Shown: positions 34,130 through 45,076 of the stretch, in pieces
Layout: every line of letters starts with the position of its first letter
How positions within the stretch are numbered: the first letter of the stretch is position 1
Assembly: GCA_026225945.1 (NCBI GenBank)
Contig: JAMJFZ010000811.1
Location: 310,001 to 374,000, forward strand
Direction of reading: 5' to 3'
Length of the DNA stretch: 64,000 nt
DNA from: Cricetomys ansorgei
Taxonomy: Eukaryota; Chordata; Mammalia; Rodentia; Nesomyidae
The notes under the pieces: model-generated
The model's input: only the letters and a program-made list of their open reading frames with translations
Databases searched by the model: none
What the model was told of the DNA's origin: nothing
Program-made: the position numbers and the translations under genes

Positions 34130-34680
34130 CAATGAGTGACCTTCCACAGCTGTAGCGGGCAGGCGCAGCCGCAGCCGCGCTGCCAGGAAGCTGGGCTGCT
34201 ATTTATCAAATATTATAAGCTGGGACAACTAATCTGGAGCAGGCAAGGAGGGAGGGGTCCTGCACCACACTGCCTTGGGTGCTCCAGGTGTTCGCCCCAG
34301 CCCCAGACAGCCAGTGGGAGGTGACAAATGGCCTGCGATTAGCGCTCCCACTCCTTCCAGCCCTCTCACTTGCTCCCAGAGCCCTGGCCCTCTAGACCAG
34401 CTGCTTGGCCTGGAGGGGCCCTGGGTGAGAGGCAAGGGGAGGTCAGGCCAGGGCACGGGCCATCCTGATGCCCCCGGAGAGGGCAGCCGGGTGAGGCCCA
34501 GTGTGGTTATTTATTGGAGTGTAATGGTTTGTGGCCGTTGGTCGTGAAGGTGAAATCGATCAGTGGTAGAAGTCAGGTTCTATCAATTATTAGAGCAATT
34601 AGTCAAGTCAGAGGGAGGGTATGAGGCTGGGGGAGTAATATTGGATGGACATTATCCAGGTGCCCCCGCTGCAGCCATCT
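34130..34680. promoter_or_regulatory. Candidate intronic cis-regulatory stretch
   Basis: Repeat-free. It has a local CpG cluster (about 34155-34183) beside A+T-rich segments such as TATTTATCAAATATTATAAG and CTATCAATTATTAGAGCAATT, plus GAAATCGATCAG. Conservation could not be tested; this is inference. Confidence 0.35.
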
Positions 34681-35569
34681 AAAGTGGGGGCAGATGTGCT
34701 GCCCTGAGGCTCCAGAACCTTGGAGAACCCAGCTGGTTTGTACCCAAGAGTACCCTGACCCAAGAGTCTGGACTGGAGCCAAGGCCCAGCCCCGCTGTAA
34801 AAGGAAGCCCCTGTGCTAGCTGGCCCAGGTGCAGAGATGTCCTACCTGTCCCCACCCCATGCTTTATGAGAAGTGACATGACTCCTGCTAGAAATTACTC
34901 AGTGGCCAATGTTTATGGCGCACATTTTTCATTCTGTAAGCAAATATAGATCACTGACAGCACTTGTTTGAAGCAGCTAATCTCACCTCCTCTCCACTGC
35001 CTTCTTCTCTCACCATCTCCCCTCCTCCCCTCTCTGCTCATGTCTCCTCCTAATCCCCACTCCACAGAGCACATGTCTAGTAGCAGGACTCCCTCCAGCA
35101 GCCAGAGAAAGGAGCTGCCTCTCTGTGACTCCTCTGAGGCTCCTGCAGCAGCTCTGCTGTAGGAATGAGGAGAATGCTGTCTGGCACTGGCCACTCAGAC
35201 CTTGCAGACCCCATCCAGTGCCCAGCACCCAGAAAGCAGAGCCATGCCAAGAGAATAAACTGCAAACACTCTGCTCCTTCTTGAGCACTGTGGTTCTTGT
35301 CTATCTGTCCATCCTTCAACACAAAGGTCATCCTTGGCCCGGGTTACTCTCATGTGTGCATCATGTCCCCATAAGCTCTTAGCTGAATTTGTGCTAGACT
35401 CAAACTCAAAGAAGACCTGTTCCTAAAAACAGGAAAAGACTTCAGCAAAAGAGACAGAAAGATTGGTCACAGGGTTGAGAGGAGGATTTGAAAAGAGGTC
35501 TTAAAAAACTCAAAGGAGTCATTGGCCAAATTACCAGTTACCACAGAACAGTAAAGAGGGATTTTAAAA

Positions 35570-35685
35570 GATTCCCAGCACTCAGGATAACAAGGCAGGG
35601 AAGCTCATTCAAGTTCAAAGATAGGATAGACTACATAGTGAGCTTAAAGCCAGCTTGTCTCTAAAACTAAAAACAAAACAAAATA
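35570..35685 (+). repeat. B1 SINE (old)
   Basis: GATTCCCAGCACTCAGGATAA, AGACTACATAGTGAGCTTAAA and CAGCTTGTCTCTAAAAC are diverged sense B1 pieces. Confidence 0.65.
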
Positions 35686-35689
35686 ATTA

Positions 35690-35830
35690 GTTTTCAATTC
35701 CCAACAGACACATCAGGCAGCTCACAAACGTGTAATTCCAGCTCCAGTGTGATCCTATGCCTCTAACCTCTGTACACAGGTGTGTGCGCACACACACAAA
35801 CGCAGTTAAAGTAAATCTAAAAAACAAAAG
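35690..35830 (+). repeat. B2/B3-type SINE 3' fragment
   Basis: GTGTAATTCCAGCTCCAGTG and CTAACCTCTGTACACAGGTG precede CA-rich sequence and an A-rich tail. Confidence 0.55.
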
Positions 35831-36431
35831 CAAAATAACCCACTGTATATAAAGAAGAAACTGCCCATTGTCCCTGCTAGTCGCTATCCTGCACACAGAG
35901 CTGCTGGTGTGCAGTGCCCAGTGAGCATCAACTGACCTAAAAGAAAGAATGAGGCTCTCCAGCCTCTGAGTTCTTAAAAGACTAGAAACTTACTAGTGAT
36001 GGTAAACAGTCACTCACATTCACCCTGGCTATGTGAGAGAGGCTACAGTGAACACCAGTGCTGAGGTAGGAAGATCCGTTCTTGCCAAAACACTCCACAC
36101 ACACTGAGGAGACCGTACTTGGTGCTGAAAGACCACTAGAGAGATTTCAGTGGTGGTGCATCATTGCCACTCTGTTGAGGGTGTGGAGAATTGGAGTTAG
36201 TAAAGCCTGGGGATAGGGTGGACTCTGGTTCAACCCTATAGGCCTGTGGCTAATGGTTGACCTTGAGTCCAGTTTCCACATATGTATTTTGGAGATTTTA
36301 AGTCCTCCGGTTTGGAAGGTTAAATGAAGAGGGAGAGACGGAGGGAGGGAGGGAAACATAAGTGCAGAGCCAAGCACAAACACAGTGATCAGCAGACTGT
36401 CACTCCAGGGCCTCCACTAAAGTACACAACC

Positions 36432-36655
36432 AGAGTTGGGCATGGTGGTGTGCACAGTTGGTCCCAGCACTCTGAAGCAGGAGAAATGGTTAAGCCTAGG
36501 TATTTAAGGTCAGTTTAAAAGAGAGTGAGGGTAGGTACTGGTATCTCATACCTGTTAAGCACCCAGGAAACTAAATTAGGAAGACCTTGAGTTCAAGATC
36601 AGCCTACGCTATACAAGGCACTCTCTCAGGAAATCAAAAGGCAACAACAAATGCA
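36432..36655 (+). repeat. Two adjacent B1 SINEs
   Basis: First copy: GTTGGGCATGGTGGTGTGCA, GTCCCAGCACTCTGAAGC. Second copy from about 36527: GGTACTGGTATCTCATACCT, GAGTTCAAGATCAGCCTACG. Confidence 0.75.
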
Positions 36656-36892
36656 CACATGTTCTGTTTATGAATGTTCCTAACAGCCAATGGGGGAAAT
36701 AGCTCGTAAGTCCAGCTAGTAGATAAGAAAATGTGACATCTTCACAGAACAGAATATCGTTCAGCCATGCTGCCATATGAAAGAACCTTGAAAACATGCC
36801 ATGAAAGAAGCCATACACCAATGGCCACACTTGGCACAATTCCAGTTACATGAGTACCCATAAAGAAAGTCAGCCATTGGATTTTGTCTTGT

Positions 36893-36926
<34 letters not shown>

Positions 36927-37036
36927 TGATAATGGGTATGGGGCTTCGTCATGTGGGTCAGGGTAAATTAGATAGTAGAGATGGTTACACAGGCTGAAAT
37001 TAACCACCAAATGATATGCTTTCAAACAATGGATTT
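36655..37036 (+). repeat. L1M-type 3' region with GT microsatellite
   Basis: AATATCGTTCAGCCATGCTG, AACCTTGAAAACATGCCATG and GAAAGAAGCCATACACC are sense landmarks of the ancient L1 3' region. After a GT run at 36895-36924 the element resumes with TTGATAATGGGTATGGGG. Confidence 0.7.
36895..36924 (+). repeat. (GT)n microsatellite
   Basis: About 15 GT units within the L1M fragment. Confidence 0.95.
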
Positions 37037-37037
37037 G

Positions 37038-37165
37038 GGGCTGGTGAGATGGCTCATTGTAGAACACTCGTTGCTCTTCCAGAGGACCTGGGTTTGATTT
37101 CTCCCACATAGTGGCTCATAACCAGGTCCAGGGGATCAGACACCCTCTTTATGCACCAAGATTTT
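37038..37165 (+). repeat. B3/B2-type SINE (3' truncated)
   Basis: GGGGCTGGTGAGATGGCTCA, GTTGCTCTTCCAGAGGACCTG and CACATAGTGGCTCATAACC. Confidence 0.88.
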
Positions 37166-37166
37166 A

Positions 37167-37252
37167 GGGGCCTGGGAATGTAGCTCAGCAGTGGTAGAGC
37201 ACTTGACTAGCATGTGTGAGAGTCTATTCCCAGCCCTGGTTAAAAAAAAAAG
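37167..37252 (+). repeat. ID SINE
   Basis: GGGAATGTAGCTCAGCAGTGG, TAGAGCACTTGACTAGCATG and CTATTCCCAGCCCTGG, then poly-A. It keeps the tRNA-Ala-like A and B boxes. Confidence 0.88.
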
Positions 37253-37404
37253 AGGGGGCAGAAATTCCATGATATATAACCTTTTCCTCATACAGTCATC
37301 AGAACATGCACACTCTCATCAGCTAGCAGGACAGAGCCAAGGCCCTGAGATGCCCACACCCTTCCAGAGGACTTAGCTGACTCTGACTGGCAGGAAAGAA
37401 AGCA

Positions 37405-37545
37405 GAGCTGGGTGTGGGGGTCACACCTGTATTCCCCCACTTAGGAGGCTGGGGTGGGAGGCTTGCTTTGAGTTTGAGGCAAGCTTACTCTACATAGCAA
37501 GTGCCAGGGCTAGATAGGGAGACCCCATCTCAAAAGAGAAAAATA
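37405..37545 (+). repeat. B1 SINE (old)
   Basis: GAGCTGGGTGTGGGGGTCAC, CTTAGGAGGCTGGGGTGGG and GAGACCCCATCTCAAAAGAG. Confidence 0.78.
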
Positions 37546-38055
37546 TAAGACAATGTTAAGGAGGAAGAAGCAGAACAGGGCCTTTAAATTCTTATTTGGG
37601 TTACTGTGTTTTAGAAAGAAGCTTTTATATAGGTTTGTGAATCAGTGTTCCTTTGTATGCAGTTATATTGAAAAATGTGAGCATTTTAGTGAATGTATAT
37701 GTTGGCATTTATGTTGGGTATATAAACTTATGAATTTATTTGCTGAGTTTTGATAGCATGTTTAGCTGCATACACACACACATTTATACACACAATGTGT
37801 ATGTGCGGATGCATGCTTGAGAGTATACTTGCACAATAGAAGGCCCTACTTTCCTGACCTCCATCAGGGAGGACCACATATTCTCTCCTTCCAAAGTAAC
37901 ATGATGTGTTTTTCCTGTCATTCTGCAATCTCATAGATTTCCATGGGATCCATACTGAAATTGAGGCTCCCAAGCCACCTGTAGATGAATACTGAGGACC
38001 CGATAATCAATTCATATAGCCTTCCCCTGACTGTTTATCCTTCTTTTTCTGCCAG

Positions 38056-38153
38056 GAGCCAACCCCCTTCAGAGGAACGAGATGGGACACACACCCTTGG
38101 ATTATGCCCGGGAAGGGGAGGTTATGAAGCTTCTGAAAACTTCTGAGACCAAG
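38056..38153 (+). CDS. Clpb: Clpb internal exon B (last ankyrin repeat)
   Basis: This exon encodes about residues 289-321. It completes the split Gly codon from exon A and reads [20 protein letters not shown] followed by [12 protein letters not shown]. The GHTPLDYA segment is the classic ankyrin TPL motif. The acceptor is TTTTTCTGCCAG and the donor is GTGAAT after an AAG codon, so the exon is 98 nt and ends in phase 0. Reading past the donor gives an unrelated tail (VNREEA), which supports splicing here. In CLPB the ankyrin region is known to support substrate handling and oligomerisation in the intermembrane space. The preceding intron is about 28.9 kb, the longest in the window. Confidence 0.96.
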
Positions 38154-38207
38154 GTGAATAGAGAGGAGGCTGTGGGTACCCATGCATCATCTAACCTTCC
38201 ACTTGCT

Positions 38208-38417
38208 TTTTTTAAAATTTATTTTGTTGATGGGTGTTTTGACTCTGTGTATGTATATGTACCATGTGTGTTCAGTGCCCCAAAGAGGCTGGAAAAGGGT
38301 GTTAGATCACATAGAACCAGAGTTCAGACAGTTGCTAGTGGAGGCTAGGAATGAAACCCAAGTTCTCTGGACGAACAGCCAGTGCTCTTAGCTGCTGAGC
38401 CATCTCTCCAGCCCCAT
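38208..38417 (-). repeat. B3-type SINE 55 bp after exon B
   Basis: Antisense landmarks are GTGCCCCAAAGAGGCTGG, AACCCAAGTTCTCTGGACG, and CTGAGCCATCTCTCCAGCCCC at its end. Confidence 0.9.
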
Positions 38418-38427
38418 GACATTTCAC

Positions 38428-38592
38428 TTTTTTTTTTTTTTTTTTTCGAAACAAGGTTTCTCTTTTGTAACTCAGGCTGGCCTGGAACTCACTCTGTAGA
38501 ACAGACTGGCCTCGAACTCACAGAGATCTGCCTGCCTCTGCCTCCCGAGTGCTGGGAATAAAGCTGTGTGCCACCACTGCCGCCACCGCCTT
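38428..38592 (-). repeat. B1 SINE
   Basis: A 20-nt T run, GCTGGCCTGGAACTCACTCT, GATCTGCCTGCCTCTGCC and AGTGCTGGGAATAAAGC. Confidence 0.93.
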
Positions 38593-39807
38593 CACTTTTT
38601 AACCATTGAAGTAACCATTCACTCTTTACATTACTTAAGGTTCCACACCAAAAGCCTCTTTTTAGGTTGTCTGACAACTGGTCTTACTGCATAATAGCCA
38701 AGGCTGGAGTTCCTGGAGTAAGTTATCAAGACTGAAATAGTGCAGTTGACCACAAGGTTATATAACATGCTCCATGTGGGAGTGAGCCCAGAAGGCCTGC
38801 CTTTCTGATCCTTGCTTATGCTCTTTCTAGCATATGGGAGTCTGTTGTCTGCAGGCTGGCTGAGTGCCTTAAGATAATCACAAGTGCTGGGATTACAGGC
38901 ATGTATCGCCAAGCCAACCCTTGATGACTATTGTCTTTTAAATTCACATCCAGCCTTGGTCTTAACAAGAGTAGGGAGCTTTCTTGTCATAACCATGGAG
39001 GCCCAAGCCACTTGTGGCTGAGAATTAACAGCCACATTCATTCTTGAGGTGATGGCTTCCAGCTTCTTTTCAGCAAAGGGTGCTAGCCAAATGAATTTTT
39101 GAGCAAAAATATTAGTTCCTGGGGCCTCATGCCCTCCAGCCCTCTACAACATCCTCTCCCATCATCAATCCTTCATCCTTACCTTCCATGCACAGGCCAG
39201 AGCCTGGCACACAGTCTAAGTAGGAAACATCTCCATCCTAATGCTATTTTCTTAACCAAACTTTGGAACTCCCTAAAAAAATTAGACTATGGCTCCTGCT
39301 TTCCCCAGCCACAGCACTTACAATTTGGGAATAACTGGGTAGAATCCAAGAACCAGAGTCACAAATCTCAGACCTGGCAGGAACCTGGACAGTTATCAGA
39401 TCCTGTTATGGGAAATATTTGAAAATAAAACAAATGAATCAGGGAAATAGAACTGTTCTGGTTAAAGGGAAGATGGCCCCAGAGTGTTGCCCATGCAGCA
39501 TGCTCTTCCCTCCTGACAGCTGCTAGGAGGGCATTGCAGTAAGCATAAATATAAATTCTGAAATGTGAACCCACTGACTTGTTTTACTTCTAGAGATACT
39601 AGAGCCAGGAGTATGATGTGACTTGCCTTTGGTCCCACAATGAGTTAGCATCAAAACTGAAACTGATATGCTTGATCACAAGGTCATCCATTAAGTTCTG
39701 AGGCAGGACTGCGTCTGGAACATCTGGCTTCTGATCCATCTTTACTCTCTTGGCCACAGAGATAATTCAGTGTGACAGGTCCCACCTAGTGGCCGATACT
39801 CTTCCTG

Positions 39808-39912
39808 TCTGAGACAGCAAAGACTTGGGTTCTCATCCTAGCTCTGTCACTGTGACTATGTGACCTTGGGACTAGTACTTTCTCCACTGAAACCTCAGTG
39901 AAGCTCCAGGAA
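39808..39912 (+). repeat. MIR fragment
   Basis: GACTTGGGTTCTCATCCTAGC, TCTGTCACTGTGACTATGTG and ACCTTGGGACTAGTACTTTC follow the MIR 5' to core order. Confidence 0.72.
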
Positions 39913-40202
39913 AGAAAACTACTGAACTGAGTAGTCCCTCAGGTTCAGCTGGATCTAGGATTGCATACCCATCAGGATAAGCTGGACTATGCTGCTGTAA
40001 TCATCCAAAATTTCAATGGTTTGAACAGTGAAGACTTACTTTTGCCTTGTGCAGCATGTTCACTGTTCACAGAAGATGAGAGTGCTCATCCAGCACACTC
40101 AGCCCACCTTTACAGCACCCTCTCCCTCCAACGACTTCTCCCCCAGTGGCGGGTTGCTTGCCAGAGGGATTGTATAGTCTGAAGGGTCCTAAGTTTTCAG
40201 TT

Positions 40203-40342
40203 GAGAGCTGGCGAGGTGGCACTTACACACAAGCCTGGCAGCCTGAGGTGGGTCCCTGAAACCCATCTAAAGTGTGGAAGGAGAGAACCAACTCCGCAGA
40301 ATTGCCCTCTGGCCTCTACACTCATGGCCACACTCACAGGAA
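40203..40342 (+). repeat. B2/RSINE-type SINE (old)
   Basis: GGTGGGTCCCTGAAACCCAT, GTGGAAGGAGAGAACCAACTC and TGCCCTCTGGCCTCTACAC. Confidence 0.62.
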
Positions 40343-41654
40343 GTAGGACCCTTTACTTCCTACAACTCACTGGCCAGAACTAATCACAGAATCTCACCAA
40401 ATCACAAGGAGCCAAAATAAAAAAGTCATCCTGCCATATGAGTAGGAGAGGAGAGCTGGAACCACCTGGTGATCAGCCTCAGCCACACAGGGAGTGTCTC
40501 TGGTACGCTTAGTCATAGGATAATTTCCTCAAGAGAAGTGATGGATTAAGATATGGTAGCTAGCTTTTCTCAGCCCATTCCAGTTGGCTCTTGGGACCAA
40601 AATTGAAGGGGCGGTTGTTTACCCCCTGTGTTCAGATGCTCCTCCCCAGGAACAGCTGCACCATGTTCAGATGCACTTCCCCATATGCTTTCATGTCCCT
40701 GCTGGTTCCAGATCGGGAACTCTATCCCACCGTCTCCTCTTTTAAATGGAAAGACAGCACTGCCCTTGGCCAGGAACACCTGAGGTGTGTCAGGTGTATG
40801 ATACAGGGCTGGTACTGGTCTTGCTAAGATTCCTTTCAAAGTGAACAAGGGTCTTAGTGTCAGCACAGGTGGTTAAAGCTGCTGAAGGCCACTTAATAAA
40901 ATGTGGTTCCCTAAGGGAGGCAGGCCACAGTATTATTCCAAGGCTAATGCCTGGAGTGAAAACTAGGTAGTTGGATTCACCTGAGCAAGTCAGACCCTGC
41001 CAGAGCTCAAGGGAAAACTGCAGACAGCAGATACTGAGCCCTAGGAGTCTGTCAGTGACTGAAGTAAGGTGGCAAGCACAGCTGCTGTGCCTTGAGAAAA
41101 AGCAGAAGGCAACAGGAGCATCTGGCTAGAGAGGAAAGACTACTCCAAAGTGTAGGAGTGGCTCTCGTCGAGATGGGTGAGACACTGAACGGCAGAGCTC
41201 TTCCACAGCAGAACGGGTTGCTTTTGTGGGGAGGCAGAGCACCACTGAGAGCCAGCTTGGGGCTCCATAGCAGCTACAGGTCTGCTGCTCCGTTGTCAGC
41301 TCTGTGCCTTCAGCCAGTTGTAACTCCATCCATCCTGAGGGTCCAGGTTCCCTCAGTCTCCACCTCATGGTTCTGCTGTCTACACTGGCTGGTTATTCCA
41401 TCTCTCCTTGCTCTCCTTTCTACTCTGCTTGTTTTCACCAACCTGCAAAATCTAGCTCTTTAAGGCAGATTTTTTTTTAAAATTTTTTTATGGGAAGAGC
41501 ACTGGTTTTAGGCCTGAGTTGCATGTCCCTCTGCCAGGTAGTAAGAAGCAGCTGCCACCTCAGAGTTCAGGCCCTGCATCTATAGCAGTGACTCAGACTT
41601 GGAGGCTGCTGAGGTCATGGCCTCAGACCTTTCCTCTTTGTTGTGTCTGGATTA

Positions 41655-42055
41655 TGTATCTTAGTTGAGTTTCTATTACTGTGATGGAACAAACACCATG
41701 ACCAAAAGCAATGTGAGGAGGAAAGGTTTATTTCACTCATCATTCCATTTAACAGTTCATCATCAAAATCAGTGAGGGCAGGGACCTAGAGGCAGGAGCT
41801 GATGCAGAGGCTATGGAGTGGCTTGCTACTCGTGGCTTGCTCAGCCTGCTTTCTTATAGAAACCAGGACCACCAGCCCAAGGATGGCATACCCGCAGTGG
41901 GCTGGGCTCTCCCCCATAAATCACTAATTAAGAAAATGCTGTACAGGCTTGCCTACAATCTGATCTTGTGGGGGCAGTTTTTTAATTGAGGTCCCCTCCT
42001 CTCAGATGACTCTACCCCACATCAAGTTGACACAAAACTATCCAGCATAGTGTGA
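41655..42055 (+). repeat. Unnamed rodent interspersed repeat, copy 4 (best preserved)
   Basis: About 400 bp reading TTTCTATTACTGTGATGGAA, GAGGCAGGAGCTGATGCAGAG, TCACTAATTAAGAAAATGCTG and CATCAAGTTGACACAAAACT. It has the complete order of the family and serves as the local reference. Confidence 0.8.
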
Positions 42056-43299
42056 GTTACTACTACTCTGATCTGTCTTACTCCCCTTCTGTTCCTCCTG
42101 TACTGCACCCACCAGTGCCCAGCTGACCCTCTCTACCCTGACTGAACATTCTCTAGTCAGATTGTACTCATTATAGAAAATCTATGAGTATTAGCATCAC
42201 ATGTCTGATTATGGAAGACTTGGAAATAAATAAGATGAAGAGAATGTAATGTTATTTCACCTTTTATGAATGACAGCTCACTGCTGGACTGTGGACTAGA
42301 CAGCAGAAGTAGATGAGTCAGTCACTCAGGGAGCTCAAAGTCTGACAGGCAGACGGGCAAGGGAATCAGCGATATAACTTAGTCAAGAAGAGAGGTCAAC
42401 TAAGCCAATCTGAAGTGAAATATCCTAGCCTACTGCCTATGTGTAAGTGCCACTCGAAGGAAGGAATGACACACAGGAAATCAAGTTACAGATGTGCCTC
42501 GATGGTACTGTATTAACTCTTTCGAGACTATGTCCTCATCTGTTTACGTAGGTGGCCTTTTTGCCTAAACCTACTAGTGACCATGTCTTATTTGCCAACT
42601 TGGAATTCCCCCAAAAATTGTGAATTTAAAGACACAGGACTTGAGGCATAGAATTTTTTTCTATTGCCAGATGGCAGATGGGACAGTGACGGGCTGGGGG
42701 ATAGACGCTGCTGCCATGTCCCTGCTGTTTTATGGCCTTACCTGCCAGGCATTTATGTTGCCTGCTTGGCCCAGAAGGTGATTCTGAACTCTCCCTCTCC
42801 TCCTTATTAGTGATTTCTGCATATTTAAAGTTACCCATATGCCTTTTTTTTTTCTTTATTCCTCCTCTTAAAACATATCAGAATCTCAGAATCTCTGTCA
42901 CCTTAACTAGACCAAATGATTTTCTCTAACTAAGTTCCAGGTTCTCTGGGTCTTTCAGCATTCTCTAGGCCTAAACTTCTTTTACCCTCTGGGAAGACCC
43001 AAAGAGGGAGAGCCTAGCCACCGTCCCTAGCTTGCTATCCTATTGTGGGAGAGATGGGCATTCTTAGCTCCTATATCTAAAGAACTAGCAGGTACCTAAG
43101 GAGGCATACACAGAGTTGTGGGGGTGGCTCTATGAAAACATGGCCTGCCCACCTCCTGGCAGAATGGGGAGAGCAGGCTTCATAGAGGGAATTAGCCTAG
43201 ATCTCACTTTGAATGATTTCAGTATATGGAGAGTTTAATACTTAACGCCTAGACCATTTTCACGTCCTAACTAAGAGATGAAACAGAGGTAGAAATATA

Positions 43300-43575
43300 T
43301 CTCTGTGCACATGATGGCAGATAAAACAAAAATATGGGGAGCTATCCCATGATGAATATTCAGCTGAGGGGGATGCGCGCATGCCAGCCGCAGCTCCTCT
43401 CCCGATCCTCACTCCACTGAGACTCACGAGGAATTTATTGCTCATTTTAATCACACCCAGAGAATGAATTGGCAGGAATATTAGGCAGATAGGCCCATCC
43501 TATATATTTTATTTGCATATCCCAGTGACAGCATCACAAGCACAATTCCTATCTATATTTTTTCATTTGCTTCAG
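43300..43575. promoter_or_regulatory. Candidate intronic cis-regulatory stretch
   Basis: Repeat-free. It contains GGATGCGCGCATGCC with local CpGs, CTATATATTTTA (MEF2-like), ATTTGCAT (octamer-like, 43511-43518) and CATTTTAATCACACC. Function is inference. Confidence 0.3.
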
Positions 43576-43989
43576 GGAAGCTGGGGATGTGGTGCTCCCC
43601 TGGGCCCACATCCCAGGCTGAGAGCCTGGGTGCTCCCACCAGACCCAAGTGAAGCTCTGCAGGAGAGGCGGGCAGGGCACCCAGGAGGGCAGGAGGGGCA
43701 CGTCTTCCTCCCAGCATCTGCTCAGTGTCCCATGTTCTCTGCTGCACATCTCAGCATGGGTACCTGCTTGTCTGTCTCTGTGGCCTGCTGTGGGCTACAT
43801 AAGTGCCAAGTGCTTTTGGGACTTCTCTCCTCCCGCCCCTTCAAGAACTTTTTGTGGGAGGATATTTGTATAAGGAAGAGACATGGTTTGTGTGTTTTCT
43901 CCAACAAACACTCCTGCTAAAGAAACGATCTCTGAGGCTGCCTGTGCTCTTTCAGTCCCTGCCCATTTCCTGACTTTTCCCCCTTTGTT

Positions 43990-44640
43990 TTGCTCCAGTA
44001 TCAGAAATCATGTAAGAAATTCCAGTATACATTTTATCAGACCCCTAGCTGTTAACATTTTATTACAGTGGTTGTGTGTATGTGTGTATAGATAAATAGA
44101 CAATTGTACAATTATAAATGAAGATACAGGTAAATTTTTCTGAATCATTTTAAGGTACTCTCTTGTGTGGGGTTTGTTTGTTTTGTTTTTGTTTTTAAGT
44201 AAGGACTTGTTTATATTTTTGGATTTTGCTTTTCTTAAATAGTTAGGCTAGAACTCAGGACCTAGGGTCACTAAGCATGTACAGTACCATTGAGCCACAC
44301 ACTCAGCCCACATTTTCTTACATACTGTTAACATAGTTATCAAAATCAAAATATCAAAAATCATTGACATTGATATTAAATAACCTTCCCGTGGTATTCA
44401 GATTCCCCAGCTCCCAATATTCTCTTCGTAAGGAAAGAAAACCTGGGATCCTGAGTTGTATTCAGTCGCCATGTTCCTCTGCTAGGGACTGGTTTCTCAG
44501 ACTCTTCTTGTCTTTCATGATCTTGCCATTGTCACGAGTACAGTCCAGTTTTTTTGTAGAATGTCCATCTTGAGTTTATTTCTTTCCTTCTGATTCAATT
44601 CAAAGTTAGGTATTTCTGGCCAGAACACCCTCTGGTGTTT
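43990..44640. repeat. Old L1-like fragment interrupted by an ID-like piece
   Basis: CAGTATACATTTTATCAGAC, TCATTGACATTGATATTAAA, GTCTTTCATGATCTTGCCA and TTTTTGTAGAATGTCCATC follow an old L1M terminal segment. An antisense ID-like piece (about 44245-44310) interrupts it. Confidence 0.5.
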
Positions 44641-45021
44641 GGTTTCAATAGTTTAAATAATTTCAGTATGTAACCCAGTACTAGAAGCAAAAGAAATTTA
44701 TGTTTTAAGTCTCATCTCCATAATTAGACCTTAAACTCAAAGATGGGAACCTTCTCTCATCCCCAGGTAGAAGTGCAGTGTTTGTGATCTGTCTCTCGTG
44801 CTGCCAGTAGCCTTGGCTTGAATTTACTTATCTCTCCAATCAAGACAGTGACATGATCAACCTTCATAGAGCTATGAGGATCAAACACTGACCCCAGATC
44901 AGGCAGAGACCCATCAGTGAGTGCCAAAGCTAGAGACTGAAAGTTTGCAAAGTGACAGGATATTTACTTCACAATGTCAAAGTCTCTCTGAAAAAACACT
45001 AGTGATGCAAAGCGGAGGCAT

Positions 45022-45076
45022 CCCTCTGCCTCCCAAGTGCTGGAATTAAAGGCGTGCGTCACCACTGCCCAGCAAA
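45022..45076 (-). repeat. B1 SINE 5' fragment
   Basis: CTGCCTCCCAAGTGCTGG and AATTAAAGGCGTGCGTCACC only. Confidence 0.85.

Larger units (their letters stand above)
9178..38055 (+). other. Clpb: Clpb intron A-B (28.9 kb)
   Basis: A large intron with no recognised second gene. It holds many SINEs, L1M and L2 relics, GT/GATA/GA microsatellites, a hexanucleotide-expanded B1, a hAT-like element, and the inverted repeat near 31.9/33.4 kb. Repeat-poor unique stretches are at about 10.1-11.8, 12.6-13.3, 19.3-20.5, 26.8-29.3 and 34.0-35.5 kb. Open frames there have no recognisable domain and I treat them as chance. Confidence 0.85.

Noticed and set aside
37167..37252. tRNA-Ala-like sequence
   Set aside because: It has a poly-A tail and SINE context and lacks proper tRNA arms; it is an ID element.
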